NCBI GenBank assembly: GCA_947467605.1
Contig: CANIII010000018.1
Location: 1 to 64,000, forward strand
Reading direction: 5' to 3'
From: Acidobacteriota bacterium
GTDB lineage: Bacteria > Acidobacteriota > Vicinamibacteria > Vicinamibacterales > SCN-69-37
DNA length: 64,000 bases
Shown here: piece after piece, positions 37,040-48,432 of the stretch
Numbering within the stretch: position 1 is the first letter of the stretch
Layout of the letters: each line of letters starts with the position of its first letter
Translations under genes and position numbers: made by a program
Notes under the pieces: generated by a model
The model's input: only the letters and a program-made list of their open reading frames with translations
What the model was told of the DNA's origin: nothing
Database searches by the model: none

Positions 37040-37069
37040 GTTATAGGCAGGAGGTCACATATACGTCAA
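37040..37069 (-). promoter_or_regulatory. ilv operon promoter TTGACG-18-TATAAC, leaderless spacing
   Basis: On the minus strand TTGACG (37069-37064) and TATAAC (37045-37040) are separated by 18 nt. TATAAC is followed by AAGGGC and the ilvD ATG. The 77-nt interval between metH and ilvD is strikingly AT-rich compared with the flanks. I see no T-box or leader-peptide attenuator. Confidence 0.65.
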
Positions 37070-37110
37070 ACTCATAATGTTTTGAATTACATGCCTGTTA
37101 TTTATTCACT

Positions 37111-40809
<3,699 letters not shown>

Positions 40810-40812
40810 GAA

Positions 40813-41757
40813 CTAGCGGCCTCGTCGGGTTCCTGCAGCGATCAACACGGCAAATGGATCGCCCGCGCGGCTGGTGCCCACGCGGACGACAGTCTGGGTG
40901 AAGCCGGCGGCTTCAAGTAGTGCTTTCAGTGACTTGTCGTCGAAGCCGAGCCAGCGGTCGCCCAATGTTGAGGTGACCCACGCTTCGCCGTGCTCGCGCA
41001 GATCGAGCAGCAGCACGCGCCCGCCGGGTCGCAAGATGCGATGCGCTTCCCTGAGCGCAGCCGCGGGTTCGTCCGCGTGATGGAGCGCCTGCGACAGCAT
41101 CACCAGATCCATCGACCGGTCGTCGATGGGCACTTTCTGCAGTTCGCCGCGCTTCCACGTGATGTTCTTGACGCCGCGACGTTTCGAAAGTTCTTTGCCA
41201 CGCGTGAGTACGTCGGGCGAGCGATCGACCGCGATCACGCGCTTCGCCCAGCGTGCGGCTTCGATAGTGAGGTAGCCTTCGCCGCAGCCGAGGTCAGCGA
41301 CTTCGAGTGGCGGCATCAACAACCCAAGCGCACGCGACCACGCAGCCCAGCTCCGCCCCGGCACGAGCTGCTTCTTCTCGCCATCGTCGCCATGATCGCG
41401 AAACTCTTCCTGACGGACGCGGCGCACTTCGGCAAGACGCGAGTCGTCGGCTTTCGTCGCGGCGCCGCCGATGCTGAAGCGATGCGTGAGCCAGGTCCAG
41501 AGTGCGGCGTGCGGGCCGTTTGGATCGTCGAGGGTGGGATCGAGGCGATACCAGGAGAAGGTGCCCGTGCGTTGTTCCTTCACAAGACCGGCATCTTTGA
41601 GCAGACCGAGATGCCGCGAGACGCCCGACTGCGCCACGCCCAAAACGGCGGTAAGCTCCGACACATTGAGAGACTCCTGGGCGAGGAGGCGCAGGAGCCG
41701 CAGTCGAGTCTCGTCGCCAAGGAGGCGAAGCAGGTCGGAAGCGGCATTCATATCCAT
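40813..41757 (-). CDS. ArsR-family HTH fused to SAM-dependent methyltransferase domain (SahR-like regulator)
   Basis: 314 residues. The N-terminal ~95 residues are an ArsR winged helix (LLGDETRLRLLRLLAQESLN, then LTAVLGVAQSGVSRHLGLL, EQRTGTFSWYRL). The C-terminal ~190 residues are a class I methyltransferase fold (VADLGCGEGYLTIEAA, then VIAVDRSPDVL, LVMLSQALHHADEPAAAL). In SahR-type regulators this fold serves as the SAM/SAH sensor, and the position directly before metH fits control of the methionine cycle by SAH. It could also be an active methyltransferase. A palindrome (41752-41775) covers its start and -10 region. An alternative ATG is at 41751. Confidence 0.88.
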   Translation of the reverse strand: MDMNAASDLLRLLGDETRLRLLRLLAQESLNVSELTAVLGVAQSGVSRHLGLLKDAGLVKEQRTGTFSWYRLDPTLDDPNGPHAALWTWLTHRFSIGGAATKADDSRLAEVRRVRQEEFRDHGDDGEKKQLVPGRSWAAWSRALGLLMPPLEVADLGCGEGYLTIEAARWAKRVIAVDRSPDVLTRGKELSKRRGVKNITWKRGELQKVPIDDRSMDLVMLSQALHHADEPAAALREAHRILRPGGRVLLLDLREHGEAWVTSTLGDRWLGFDDKSLKALLEAAGFTQTVVRVGTSRAGDPFAVLIAAGTRRGR

Positions 41758-41775
41758 AAATCTACATGTATGGAT
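41752..41775. promoter_or_regulatory. Imperfect palindrome at the start of the metH-regulator operon
   Basis: ATCCATA (41752-41758) and TATGGAT (41769-41775) form a perfect 7-bp inverted repeat around a 10-nt spacer. The spacer includes the start of an inner palindrome TACATGTA (41763-41770). The site covers the ATG at 41757 and lies in the 36-nt gap to the divergent hydrolase gene. It is the natural operator for the ArsR-type protein encoded here. Confidence 0.6.
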
Positions 41776-41793
41776 TGATTAAGGCAACCCCCT

Positions 41794-42390
41794 ATGACGA
41801 CATTGGTTTTGGCTCACGGCGCGGGTGCTGGAGCGAGCCATCCGTGGATGACGCGAGTGGCGGCAGGCCTCGAGGCGCGCGGCATTCAGGTGGTCACGTT
41901 CGACTTTCCCTACATCCAGGCGCGCAAGTCGATGCCGGACCGTGCGCCGGTGCTCGAAGCGGCATGGCGCGACATCTGGCAGGGCGTGACGTCGCGCACG
42001 ACGGGCAAGGTCTTTGCCGGGGGTAAGTCGATGGGCGGCCGCATGGCGTCGATGGTTGCTGCGCACATGGGCTCGAGCGGATTCGATCCGGCGCCAGCGG
42101 GCCTCGTCTTCTTCGGCTATCCGCTCCATCCGCCGGCCAAGCCGCAACAACGGCGCGACGCACACTTGCCGCACGTGCGCGTGCCGATGCTCTTTCTCCA
42201 CGGAACCCGCGACGGATTCGGCACGCCCGATGAGATGGAGTCGCTGGCGAAGACACTGCCAACCGCGACCCTCCGCCTCTGCGATCAAGGCGATCACTCC
42301 CTCGTCGCGCCAAAGAAGGCTGATCCGAAGGGACAGCTGCTCGAAGAAGCGATGGACTTCGCCGCGAGCTGGATGCACGCGCGTTCGTAG
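41794..42390 (+). CDS. KANL3/Tex30-like alpha/beta hydrolase
   Basis: 198 residues. The fold is recognisable from LVLAHGAGAGASHPWM (oxyanion loop), the nucleophile elbow VFAGGKSMGGRMASMV with Ser, the acid-region VPMLFLHGTRDGFGTPDEM and the His in CDQGDHSLVAPKK. It is probably a cytoplasmic hydrolase of the small KANL3/Tex30-type family with unknown substrate. It is divergent from the ArsR-methyltransferase gene and shares the 36-nt intergenic region that carries the palindromic site. Confidence 0.9.
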   Translation: MTTLVLAHGAGAGASHPWMTRVAAGLEARGIQVVTFDFPYIQARKSMPDRAPVLEAAWRDIWQGVTSRTTGKVFAGGKSMGGRMASMVAAHMGSSGFDPAPAGLVFFGYPLHPPAKPQQRRDAHLPHVRVPMLFLHGTRDGFGTPDEMESLAKTLPTATLRLCDQGDHSLVAPKKADPKGQLLEEAMDFAASWMHARS

Positions 42391-42420
42391 GCCGACCGGC
42401 TCTGTGTTCTGTATCCGGCT

Positions 42421-43089
42421 CTATCTTGCGGTGATAAACGCCGCGACGCGCTCGAGCACGGCAAGGGTGATGACATGCCCGGCATCGTAGCGAAACACGT
42501 TGTGCGCCACGCCGTGGTTGCGCAGGAACGACTCGTCCGCAGCCACCGTGTCGGGCGTGTACCAATGGTCGGTGGCGCCGGCGGCGACGAGCACCCGCGG
42601 CCAGCGCTCGGCGGGCACGGCCTTCACATCTGGCGGCACGTCACCGCCAATCGCAATGATCCCGGCGACCCGATGCCGCCCCAGCAGCGCCGCCCGATAC
42701 GCCATCGCCACTCCCTGCGAGAAACCCAGGACAAAAACATCGGGAGTTAATTCGTTGAATTGATTCCCGATGTTTTCGATGACACGGTCGCTGTAAGCCA
42801 CGTTGTCGGCGATGGCCTCGACGCGATCCTGCCGCGTCATCCAGCTGGCGACAACCTTCTGATCGCCCCGGGTGTAGAAACGGTGAAGCCCCTGCACGGC
42901 CGCGAGAATCCATCCCGCGTTGCCAGGCAATGCCTGCAGCGTAACCATCATGTCCTCAGCGACTTGCGCGTGCCCGTGAAAACCCACGACAACCGCAGGA
43001 GACAACATCGGGAGTTGATTCGATGAATTAACTCCCGATGTTAATAGGACCCTGCCGTGGGTGGGGGTTTCGATCGAAAGGGTCTTCAT
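42421..43089 (-). CDS. Carboxylesterase/phospholipase-like alpha/beta hydrolase carrying two palindromic inserts
   Basis: 222 residues from ATG 43089, 1 nt after the upstream stop. The fold signs are AVVVGFHGHAQ, the nucleophile elbow VFVLGFSQGVAMAYRA (Ser), a later VLVAAGATDHWYTPDT (Asp) and YDAGHVITLAV (His). This is the catalytic triad order of carboxylesterase/phospholipase-type esterases. Two related palindromic sequences (42734-42776 and 43004-43042) lie inside the coding region. They encode NIGNQFNELTPDV and TSGVNSSNQLPML, in different reading frames of the repeat. The first region is just before the nucleophile strand; the second is in the N-terminal loop. The gene remains open. Confidence 0.88.
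   Translation of the reverse strand: MKTLSIETPTHGRVLLTSGVNSSNQLPMLSPAVVVGFHGHAQVAEDMMVTLQALPGNAGWILAAVQGLHRFYTRGDQKVVASWMTRQDRVEAIADNVAYSDRVIENIGNQFNELTPDVFVLGFSQGVAMAYRAALLGRHRVAGIIAIGGDVPPDVKAVPAERWPRVLVAAGATDHWYTPDTVAADESFLRNHGVAHNVFRYDAGHVITLAVLERVAAFITAR
42734..42776. repeat. Palindromic element copy A (20-nt arms, 3-nt loop) inside a CDS
   Basis: The left arm (42734-42753) begins AAAACATCGGG and ends TTAATTC; the loop is GTT; the right arm (42757-42776) mirrors it. Two positions in the arms are G-T type, so the + strand RNA would pair throughout with wobble pairs. It shares the ACATCGGGAGTT...TCCCGATGT sequence with copy B. Confidence 0.8.
43004..43042. repeat. Palindromic element copy B (18-nt arms, 3-nt loop) inside a CDS
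   Basis: The left arm (43004-43021) AACATCGGGAGTTGATTC, loop GAT and right arm 43025-43042 form a hairpin with one wobble position. Relative to copy A it lies in another codon phase of the same gene, so the two copies encode unrelated peptides. Confidence 0.8.
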
Positions 43090-43090
43090 G

Positions 43091-44134
43091 TCAAAAGAAT
43101 GGCTTGATGAGCTTGAGGATGCCCTGGCTCCAAGGCACGCGGTGCGTGACGCCGGCCTGGCCTTCGAATCGCGACATATTGGCGAGATACCACTTGTAGT
43201 TGCGAAGCAGCGCGTCGGAGTTCGAGTACTTGGGCGCGAAGCCGAGGACCTTTTCCGCCTTCTCAATCGAGACGAACGACTCCTTCGCGACCGTGCCGTA
43301 CGCCCACTTGTAGACAGGCGACAGACGCACCGCGCGCAGCAGCGCGAGCGCGGCGTTCATTGGTCCTTCGGGCACGGCAACGATCTTTTTGCCGAAGCCC
43401 GCGGCGTCGAGCACGCTCTGGAAGTCCTGACGCACAGTGCCGAACTTCTTCGCGCCGATGTTGAACGTATCGTTCACCGCTTTCGCGTCCATCGTCAGCG
43501 TATTTTCAATGACGACGCAGAGATCCTCGACGTCCAGCAACTGATAGAGATTGTCGCCGCCGCCGGGGAGCGGAAAGCCCTTGCCGTCCTTCGCCCAGTC
43601 GTAGAGAAGCGCAAAGACACCGAGCCGTTCCGGACCGACAAATGACTTCGGACGGATGATCGGCACGCACAGGCCTTTTGCACGCGCCGGCTCGCAAGCC
43701 TTCTCGGCAAGAATCTTCGCTTCGCCGTACGGGCCAACACCAATGAGCGGATCGTGCTCGTAGAGCGGATGGTGATCCGGCACGCCGTACACGGCCGTCG
43801 ACGAGATGTGAACGACGCGTGTGGCGCCAGCCTCGATCGCCGAGGCGAGCACGTTCTTCGTGCCCTGCACATCGGTCGACATGATGTCTTCCGTGGAATA
43901 GAGCGGCAACGCCGCCGCACAATGCACGACGAAGTTGGCGCCCTGCATCGATCGATCGAGGGCCACGCGGTCGCGAATATCGCCCACGATCGCCGTGATC
44001 TGATCCTTGCAATCCGCGTAGTCGAACGGCAACAAGTCGATCGACGCCACCTCGTAGCCCTTCGCGAGCAGGTAGCGAATCAGATTGATGCCGAGAAAAC
44101 CAGAACCACCCGTGACGAGAACTTTGGATTTCAT
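43091..44134 (-). CDS. NAD-dependent epimerase/dehydratase family protein
   Basis: 347 residues. An extended SDR: the NAD motif VLVTGGSGFLGINLIRYLL, VVHCAAALPLYS, the Ser-Tyr-Lys active site (HISSTAVYG; GPYGEAKILAEKA) and the RPKSFVGPERLGVF segment. Such enzymes modify nucleotide sugars or, in some subgroups, steroid-like substrates. Its neighbours (sulfotransferase-glycosyltransferase chimera and flippase) suggest a surface polysaccharide role. TATAAT is 13 nt upstream on the minus strand, leaving a very short leader. Confidence 0.92.
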   Translation of the reverse strand: MKSKVLVTGGSGFLGINLIRYLLAKGYEVASIDLLPFDYADCKDQITAIVGDIRDRVALDRSMQGANFVVHCAAALPLYSTEDIMSTDVQGTKNVLASAIEAGATRVVHISSTAVYGVPDHHPLYEHDPLIGVGPYGEAKILAEKACEPARAKGLCVPIIRPKSFVGPERLGVFALLYDWAKDGKGFPLPGGGDNLYQLLDVEDLCVVIENTLTMDAKAVNDTFNIGAKKFGTVRQDFQSVLDAAGFGKKIVAVPEGPMNAALALLRAVRLSPVYKWAYGTVAKESFVSIEKAEKVLGFAPKYSNSDALLRNYKWYLANMSRFEGQAGVTHRVPWSQGILKLIKPFF

Positions 44135-44147
44135 GTGTAGAGTTCAA

Positions 44148-44153
44148 ATTATA
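44148..44153 (-). promoter_or_regulatory. -10 TATAAT of the epimerase gene, overlapping the divergent start codon
   Basis: TATAAT reads 44153-44148 on the minus strand, 13 nt before the ATG at 44134. Its first base is the A of the ATG of the divergent gene at 44153, so the two genes share an 18-nt intergenic space. Confidence 0.6.
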
Positions 44154-45157
44154 TGTCGCCGACCTTCTTCCTCGTCGGAGCGCCGAAGGCGGGAACCACC
44201 TCCCTCTTCCGGTATCTCGGGACGCATCCCGAGGTCGGCGTGGCGTCAATCAAGGAACCGTGCTTCTTCGCACCAGAAATCCCGGTGGACCAGGCCACCG
44301 ACGCCCACCGGCGCGACTGGCCCACCTACCTGGCGCTTTTTGCTCACACGCAGGGGAAACGTGCGATCGGCGAAGGCAGTGTGGCCTACCTCGGCTCACT
44401 CCGTGCGGCGTCAGCGATCAGCGCGCGAATTCCGTCAGCGCAGATCCTGATGATGCTGCGCGATCCGGCTGATCGCCTGTTCGCGCACTACGCCGCGGCT
44501 CGTACGAGCGGCGCCACAACGGCCACCTTTCGCGTGTGCGCGCGCGCCGAACTGGGCATGGCCGGCGCACCATCGCTCCTCTGGGTCGGACGACTGAACG
44601 AAAACAAGGATCCACTCACGGTGTTGCGCGGTCTGACGGAATGGCGCAGGCACCACGCACACGCCACGTTGACGATGGCGTTTCAGGGCCATGGCGAGTT
44701 GCATGAGGCCGTGCGACGCCTGGTGGCCTCGACGCCGGAGCTGACGCGACATGTGACGCTGGTCGGCGAAGTGCCGCACGATCGGCTCGCGGCCTACTAC
44801 AGCGCCGCAGACATCTTTGTGCTCGGCAGTCATCACGAAGGGAGCGGCTATGCCGCCATCGAGGCATTGGCGTGCGGTGCGATACCGGTGGTCACCGACA
44901 TCGCGCCGTTCCGCGCGCTGACGGGCGACGGCGCTGTGGGCGCGCTGTGGGAGGCCGGCAACGCCGACGCGTTTGCGGTCGCGCTCACGCGCGTCATGCA
45001 GCGACCGCTGGAGCCGCAGCGACAGACCGCGCGTGATCTGTTCGCGCGCGAGTTCAGCTGGCACATGATTGGCCGACGCGCGGCCGCGGTCTATCGCGAG
45101 GTCATCGCGTCGCGCGCACTGGCACGCGCATCAGCGCCAGCACACAAGCCAGCGTAA
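44153..45157 (+). CDS. Chimera: sulfotransferase N-terminal part fused to GT-B glycosyltransferase C-terminal half
   Basis: 334 residues. Residues 1-~135 are a sulfotransferase: the PAPS 5'-phosphate loop FLVGAPKAGTTSLFRYL, KEPCFFAPEIP, then ILMMLRDPADRLFAHYAAA, the 3'-phosphate motif. The sequence then switches abruptly at about GMAGAPSLLWVGRLNENKDP to a GT4-type C-terminal Rossmann half, with DIFVLGSHHEGSGYAAIEALACG (E-x7-E). The sulfotransferase C-terminal half and the glycosyltransferase N-terminal half are both missing. Either a deletion fused two neighbouring genes in frame, or this is a true bifunctional relic; neither active site looks complete. The 3' end overlaps the convergent flippase gene by 56 nt. 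Confidence 0.85.
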   Translation: MSPTFFLVGAPKAGTTSLFRYLGTHPEVGVASIKEPCFFAPEIPVDQATDAHRRDWPTYLALFAHTQGKRAIGEGSVAYLGSLRAASAISARIPSAQILMMLRDPADRLFAHYAAARTSGATTATFRVCARAELGMAGAPSLLWVGRLNENKDPLTVLRGLTEWRRHHAHATLTMAFQGHGELHEAVRRLVASTPELTRHVTLVGEVPHDRLAAYYSAADIFVLGSHHEGSGYAAIEALACGAIPVVTDIAPFRALTGDGAVGALWEAGNADAFAVALTRVMQRPLEPQRQTARDLFAREFSWHMIGRRAAAVYREVIASRALARASAPAHKPA

Positions 45158-46328
45158 GCACGGCCTCAGTGCCCACCGTGGCCCACGCAGAGCCGGTTGC
45201 GTGCAGACGCGGCACGAGATACAGATTCATCGCGACGTTCGACACCAGTGCGCCCGCACTGATCAGAGCGAATGCGCGCTGCCCGTCCCAGCCAATCAGT
45301 TGCGTGGTCAGGCCGTAGTTGAGCGCGAACAGCGGAAATGCCGCGAGCAGGATTCTGAACAGCGGCGTCGCGGCCGCATACGAGTCGCCGAAGGCGAGCG
45401 GCACGACGATCGGCGCGGCGACGTACAACGCGAGGGACGACGCGACTCCGAAGAGAGTGAGGCCAATCGACATTTTCCAGAGAAACGCGGAGTTTCGACC
45501 GTGGAACATCACGGGCATGACAACGGCGAGAAACGCGGCGGGAAAGAGCCGCAGTGCATCGATCAGGCGAAACACCGCACTGTAGTGCGCAACGCTCTCC
45601 GGGCCGGACCAGTGCTGCAGCAGAAACACATCGATGCGGAAGTACAGGGCAGAGAACACGATGCCCGCGCCGATTGGTGCGACGTTGCGAAACAGTGGGC
45701 GCGCCGACACGGGCGCGGCGGCCACCGCCTCTGCAGGCGCCATGCGCCGCAGCAACGTGAGACTCACGATACTGGCGAGCAGTGGCGGCAGTGTGACGGC
45801 GACAGCGGCGGCCGGGAACGACGGCCACAGCGAGAGCAGCACCCAGGCGAGCGCGAGCGTCACGAGGCGCTGCGTGAAGTTGAGCGTGGACTCGATGTCA
45901 GACCGATTCAGGCCGCGGTAGGCGTAGTTCAGGAACTCGACGAGCGCGTTGATGATGTAGCTCACGGCCACGCATGCGAAGGGCGCGGCACTCTTGGCCG
46001 GCAGCCACACGAACGACGCGACCACGGCGATCACGACACCGACGATGAGCAAGCGCATGCGAATGCGCAGCAGCGGCCACAGCGCGCGACCGGCGTGGTC
46101 CGGCGCGCGTGCGACCTCGCGCGCCAGGTGCAGTTGCAGGCCGAAGTCGGTCGCCACCGACAGCATCCAACCGAGCGTAGAAGCGAGCGCCATGTAGGCA
46201 AACGCTTCCGTCGTCAGCGCCCTCGCCGCGAGTGCGAGCACACCGAGCACCGCCAGCTTGCCTCCGACATCGGAGGCCATCTTCAGGAAGACGAGCGTGG
46301 AGGACTTCAACGGCTGCAAGGACTGCAA
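45102..46328 (-). CDS. Polysaccharide flippase (Wzx/MATE-like membrane protein)
   Basis: 408 residues with about twelve membrane helices. The N-terminal pattern (KMASDVGGKLAVLGVLALAA, then TTEAFAYMALASTLGWMLS) is typical of O-antigen/polysaccharide flippases, and mid-protein it has the IGAGIVFSALYFRIDVFLLQ segment seen in this family. It translocates lipid-linked glycans. The listed start is a TTG at 46328; an ATG at 46280 would remove 16 residues. It is convergent and overlapping with the sulfotransferase-glycosyltransferase chimera, and completes what looks like an eroded surface-polysaccharide locus. Confidence 0.9.
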   Translation of the reverse strand: MQSLQPLKSSTLVFLKMASDVGGKLAVLGVLALAARALTTEAFAYMALASTLGWMLSVATDFGLQLHLAREVARAPDHAGRALWPLLRIRMRLLIVGVVIAVVASFVWLPAKSAAPFACVAVSYIINALVEFLNYAYRGLNRSDIESTLNFTQRLVTLALAWVLLSLWPSFPAAAVAVTLPPLLASIVSLTLLRRMAPAEAVAAAPVSARPLFRNVAPIGAGIVFSALYFRIDVFLLQHWSGPESVAHYSAVFRLIDALRLFPAAFLAVVMPVMFHGRNSAFLWKMSIGLTLFGVASSLALYVAAPIVVPLAFGDSYAAATPLFRILLAAFPLFALNYGLTTQLIGWDGQRAFALISAGALVSNVAMNLYLVPRLHATGSAWATVGTEAVLTLACVLALMRVPVRATR

Positions 46329-46350
46329 TCGTACAACTCAAACAAGACCT

Positions 46351-46393
46351 TCAACATGGGGGGGCCATGGAGAACTGCCATCTTCCATGTTGA
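46351..46393. repeat. CAACATGG-type palindromic element, upstream copy
   Basis: TCAACATGG (46351-46359) and CCATGTTGA (46385-46393) pair as a 9-bp stem. The left part (46351-46372) is identical over 22 nt to the reverse complement of 48412-48433. It lies between the divergent flippase and VWFA genes, where a terminator would not be expected. Confidence 0.7.
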
Positions 46394-46447
46394 ATCCCGG
46401 AGACGGTTCTCCTATCGTTGGCGCGGGCCCAGGCAGACAACCCATTG

Positions 46448-48370
46448 ATGAAGACCCTCGTTACGCTTCTCGTCGCGCTGCTCGGAGGCCTGCAGCAAAC
46501 GAAACCCGTCTTCCGTGCCGCGACTGACCTCGCCGTGCTCGACGTCGTCGTTGTGGACAAGAGCGGCGCGCTTGTCACGTCATTGAAGGCCGACGACTTC
46601 GTTGTGTCCTCGAAGAAGGGAACGCGGCCGATTGCGTCGCTCGAGTTTGTCAGCACACGGTTGCCGGCTGCTCGTCCGATGGCGATCATGCCGGAGCCGG
46701 GCCTGAGGCCGGATCGCCCATCGACAAATGTAGGCAAGCCGCAAGGGCGATCGTTCATGTTGGCGGTCGACGTCGGCGAGATCCGGGCGGGCGAGGGGCG
46801 CCTGGCGATGCAACAGATCGCGCAGTTTGTCGATGCGCTGCCGTCGGAAGATCTGGTCGGCCTCGTCGTCCTGCCGTACGGAACTCCGCGAGTTGAGTTG
46901 ACGACGGACCGAAAGATCCTGCGAGACACGTTGGCGAAGACGGTTGGCGCATCGGACCAGTACAAATCGTGTGAGCCCACACTGGGTGAAGCTGCGAGTC
47001 TGTCAACCGGCGATCGGTCAGCGTTGGAAACGTACTTCCTCCGGGTTTACCGCCTGCACTGCATTCGAGATTCGGCGTTTCCCACGGGAGCACGGGCGCG
47101 TGATTTCCGGGGCATCCCAGGCTTCTCTTTGAATGCCTCACTCGCAAGCCGCCGGATGGAGACGCGTTCCACCGTCGACACCTTGGGCGCGCTGTCTGAT
47201 CGCATGGCCCGGCTCGAAGGTCAGAAGACGATTGTTCTGGTGTCAGAAGGGCTCTACACGGATCGCGATACGCGACTCGACATCGCACGATTCGGCGAGC
47301 GCGCAGCGGCGGCGCGCGTGCGGCTCTACGCGCTGCACCTCGACACGCCGGTGGCCGAAGCTGCGTATACCGTGCCAGCCGATACCCATAACCTCGACGA
47401 TCATCTCGGCTTCGACGGCATGGCCGAGGTCGCAGCGATCACCGGTGGGTCGGCGCTCCGTGTGGTCGCCCGCGCGACAGAGATGCTGAACCGGGTCGAT
47501 CGTGAGGCGTCCGGCTACTATCTGATCAGCGTCGAGACGGATCCAGCCGAGCGAGACGGCACACCGGTCGACATGAAGGTGCGGCTGAAGACCAAAGGTC
47601 TCGAAGTACTGACCCGGCCAGCGTTCGTGCGCGCGCCGACACCGACGGCGAAAGCGCTGCCGGCCGACCTCAAGTCAGCCATCGCCGACACGCTCCGGTG
47701 GCCCGTCGATGAAGCGGAGATGCGAATCAACCTCGACGTGATTCGCATGGTCGACGATCGAACGATCATCGTGGCGGAATTCCAGGAGGCTCCGGTCGCA
47801 CTGGGATTCGAAGTCACAGACTCAGCAGGCAAGGTGGTCGCCGATACATACGAGTCGCCGGTGGCGGCGGTTGCCTCGGAAGGTCGCACGCTCTACGTCG
47901 GGTCTATAACGCTGCCGGCCGGCCATTACACACTCAAGCTTGCGGCGCTCGATCGAGGGGGCCATCGTGGCGCAGTGAGCCACATGCTTCACGTGCAGTC
48001 ACCGGCCGTCGCGAGTCTCCGTATGAGTGACATCCTGCTGGGCACTCAGAACAGCGATCCGTGGGCGCCGATCGCGCAGGTCATGGCCGGTCAAAAACAG
48101 GCTGGCATTCGGGTCGATTTTGCGGCGTCGACCGCCGGGGCATTAGCCGGCGCGACGGTGATGTTGCGGGTCGGTCGCATTGGCCAGACTGGCTGGCTCG
48201 CAGAGTCTAATCTTCCGATCACCTCACTCGCGACCGTCCCACTGACTCGCACAGCGCGCGGCGGCGTCAATATCGCGACGCTCGCGAAAGGCGACTACGT
48301 GTTGAAAGTGGATTTGATGTCAGGTGCCACTGTTGTCACATCGACGGCGAAAATCCTGCGGATCGACTGA
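46448..48370 (+). CDS. VWFA-related exported protein (Acidobacteria-type)
   Basis: 640 residues from ATG 46448 (MKTLVTLLVALLGGLQQ), which starts a short signal peptide. The N-terminal VWFA-related segment (VLDVVVVDKSGALVTSLKAD, then RSFMLAVDVGEIRAGEG, the adhesion-site-like region) and TIVLVSEGLYTDRDTRLDIA are the hallmarks of the Acidobacteria VWFA-related family. The C-terminal ~250 residues are beta-rich and may be Ig-like. VWA domains bind protein partners through Mg at a DxSxS site; here the equivalent is DVGEI, so the metal site is degenerate. The gene is isolated between palindromic repeats, and no partner gene is visible. Confidence 0.88.
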   Translation: MKTLVTLLVALLGGLQQTKPVFRAATDLAVLDVVVVDKSGALVTSLKADDFVVSSKKGTRPIASLEFVSTRLPAARPMAIMPEPGLRPDRPSTNVGKPQGRSFMLAVDVGEIRAGEGRLAMQQIAQFVDALPSEDLVGLVVLPYGTPRVELTTDRKILRDTLAKTVGASDQYKSCEPTLGEAASLSTGDRSALETYFLRVYRLHCIRDSAFPTGARARDFRGIPGFSLNASLASRRMETRSTVDTLGALSDRMARLEGQKTIVLVSEGLYTDRDTRLDIARFGERAAAARVRLYALHLDTPVAEAAYTVPADTHNLDDHLGFDGMAEVAAITGGSALRVVARATEMLNRVDREASGYYLISVETDPAERDGTPVDMKVRLKTKGLEVLTRPAFVRAPTPTAKALPADLKSAIADTLRWPVDEAEMRINLDVIRMVDDRTIIVAEFQEAPVALGFEVTDSAGKVVADTYESPVAAVASEGRTLYVGSITLPAGHYTLKLAALDRGGHRGAVSHMLHVQSPAVASLRMSDILLGTQNSDPWAPIAQVMAGQKQAGIRVDFAASTAGALAGATVMLRVGRIGQTGWLAESNLPITSLATVPLTRTARGGVNIATLAKGDYVLKVDLMSGATVVTSTAKILRID

Positions 48371-48383
48371 AAGACAAGACCGA

Positions 48384-48432
48384 CAACATGGGGGGCCATG
48401 AAGGCCCCCGCCTCCATGGCCCCCCCATGTTG
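48384..48432. terminator. Long GC hairpin between convergent genes, also a copy of the CAACATGG repeat
   Basis: The left arm CAACATGGGGGGCCATG (48384-48400) pairs with CATGGCCCCCCCATGTTG (48415-48432) with one bulge. Inside, AGGC and GCCT add four more pairs. Placed 13 nt after the VWFA stop and 16 nt before the propeller stop, it could act as a bidirectional terminator, although no T-tract follows. Both arms match the element upstream of the VWFA gene. Confidence 0.65.

Noticed and set aside
37034-37110. T-box or leader-peptide attenuator for the ilv operon
   Set aside because: The 77-nt interval is too short for a T-box, holds no terminator/antiterminator hairpin, and its only mini-frame has no run of branched-chain codons.
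45069-46448. 459-codon plus-strand frame
   Set aside because: Antisense to the flippase, composed mainly of Arg, Gln, His and Glu; not protein-like.
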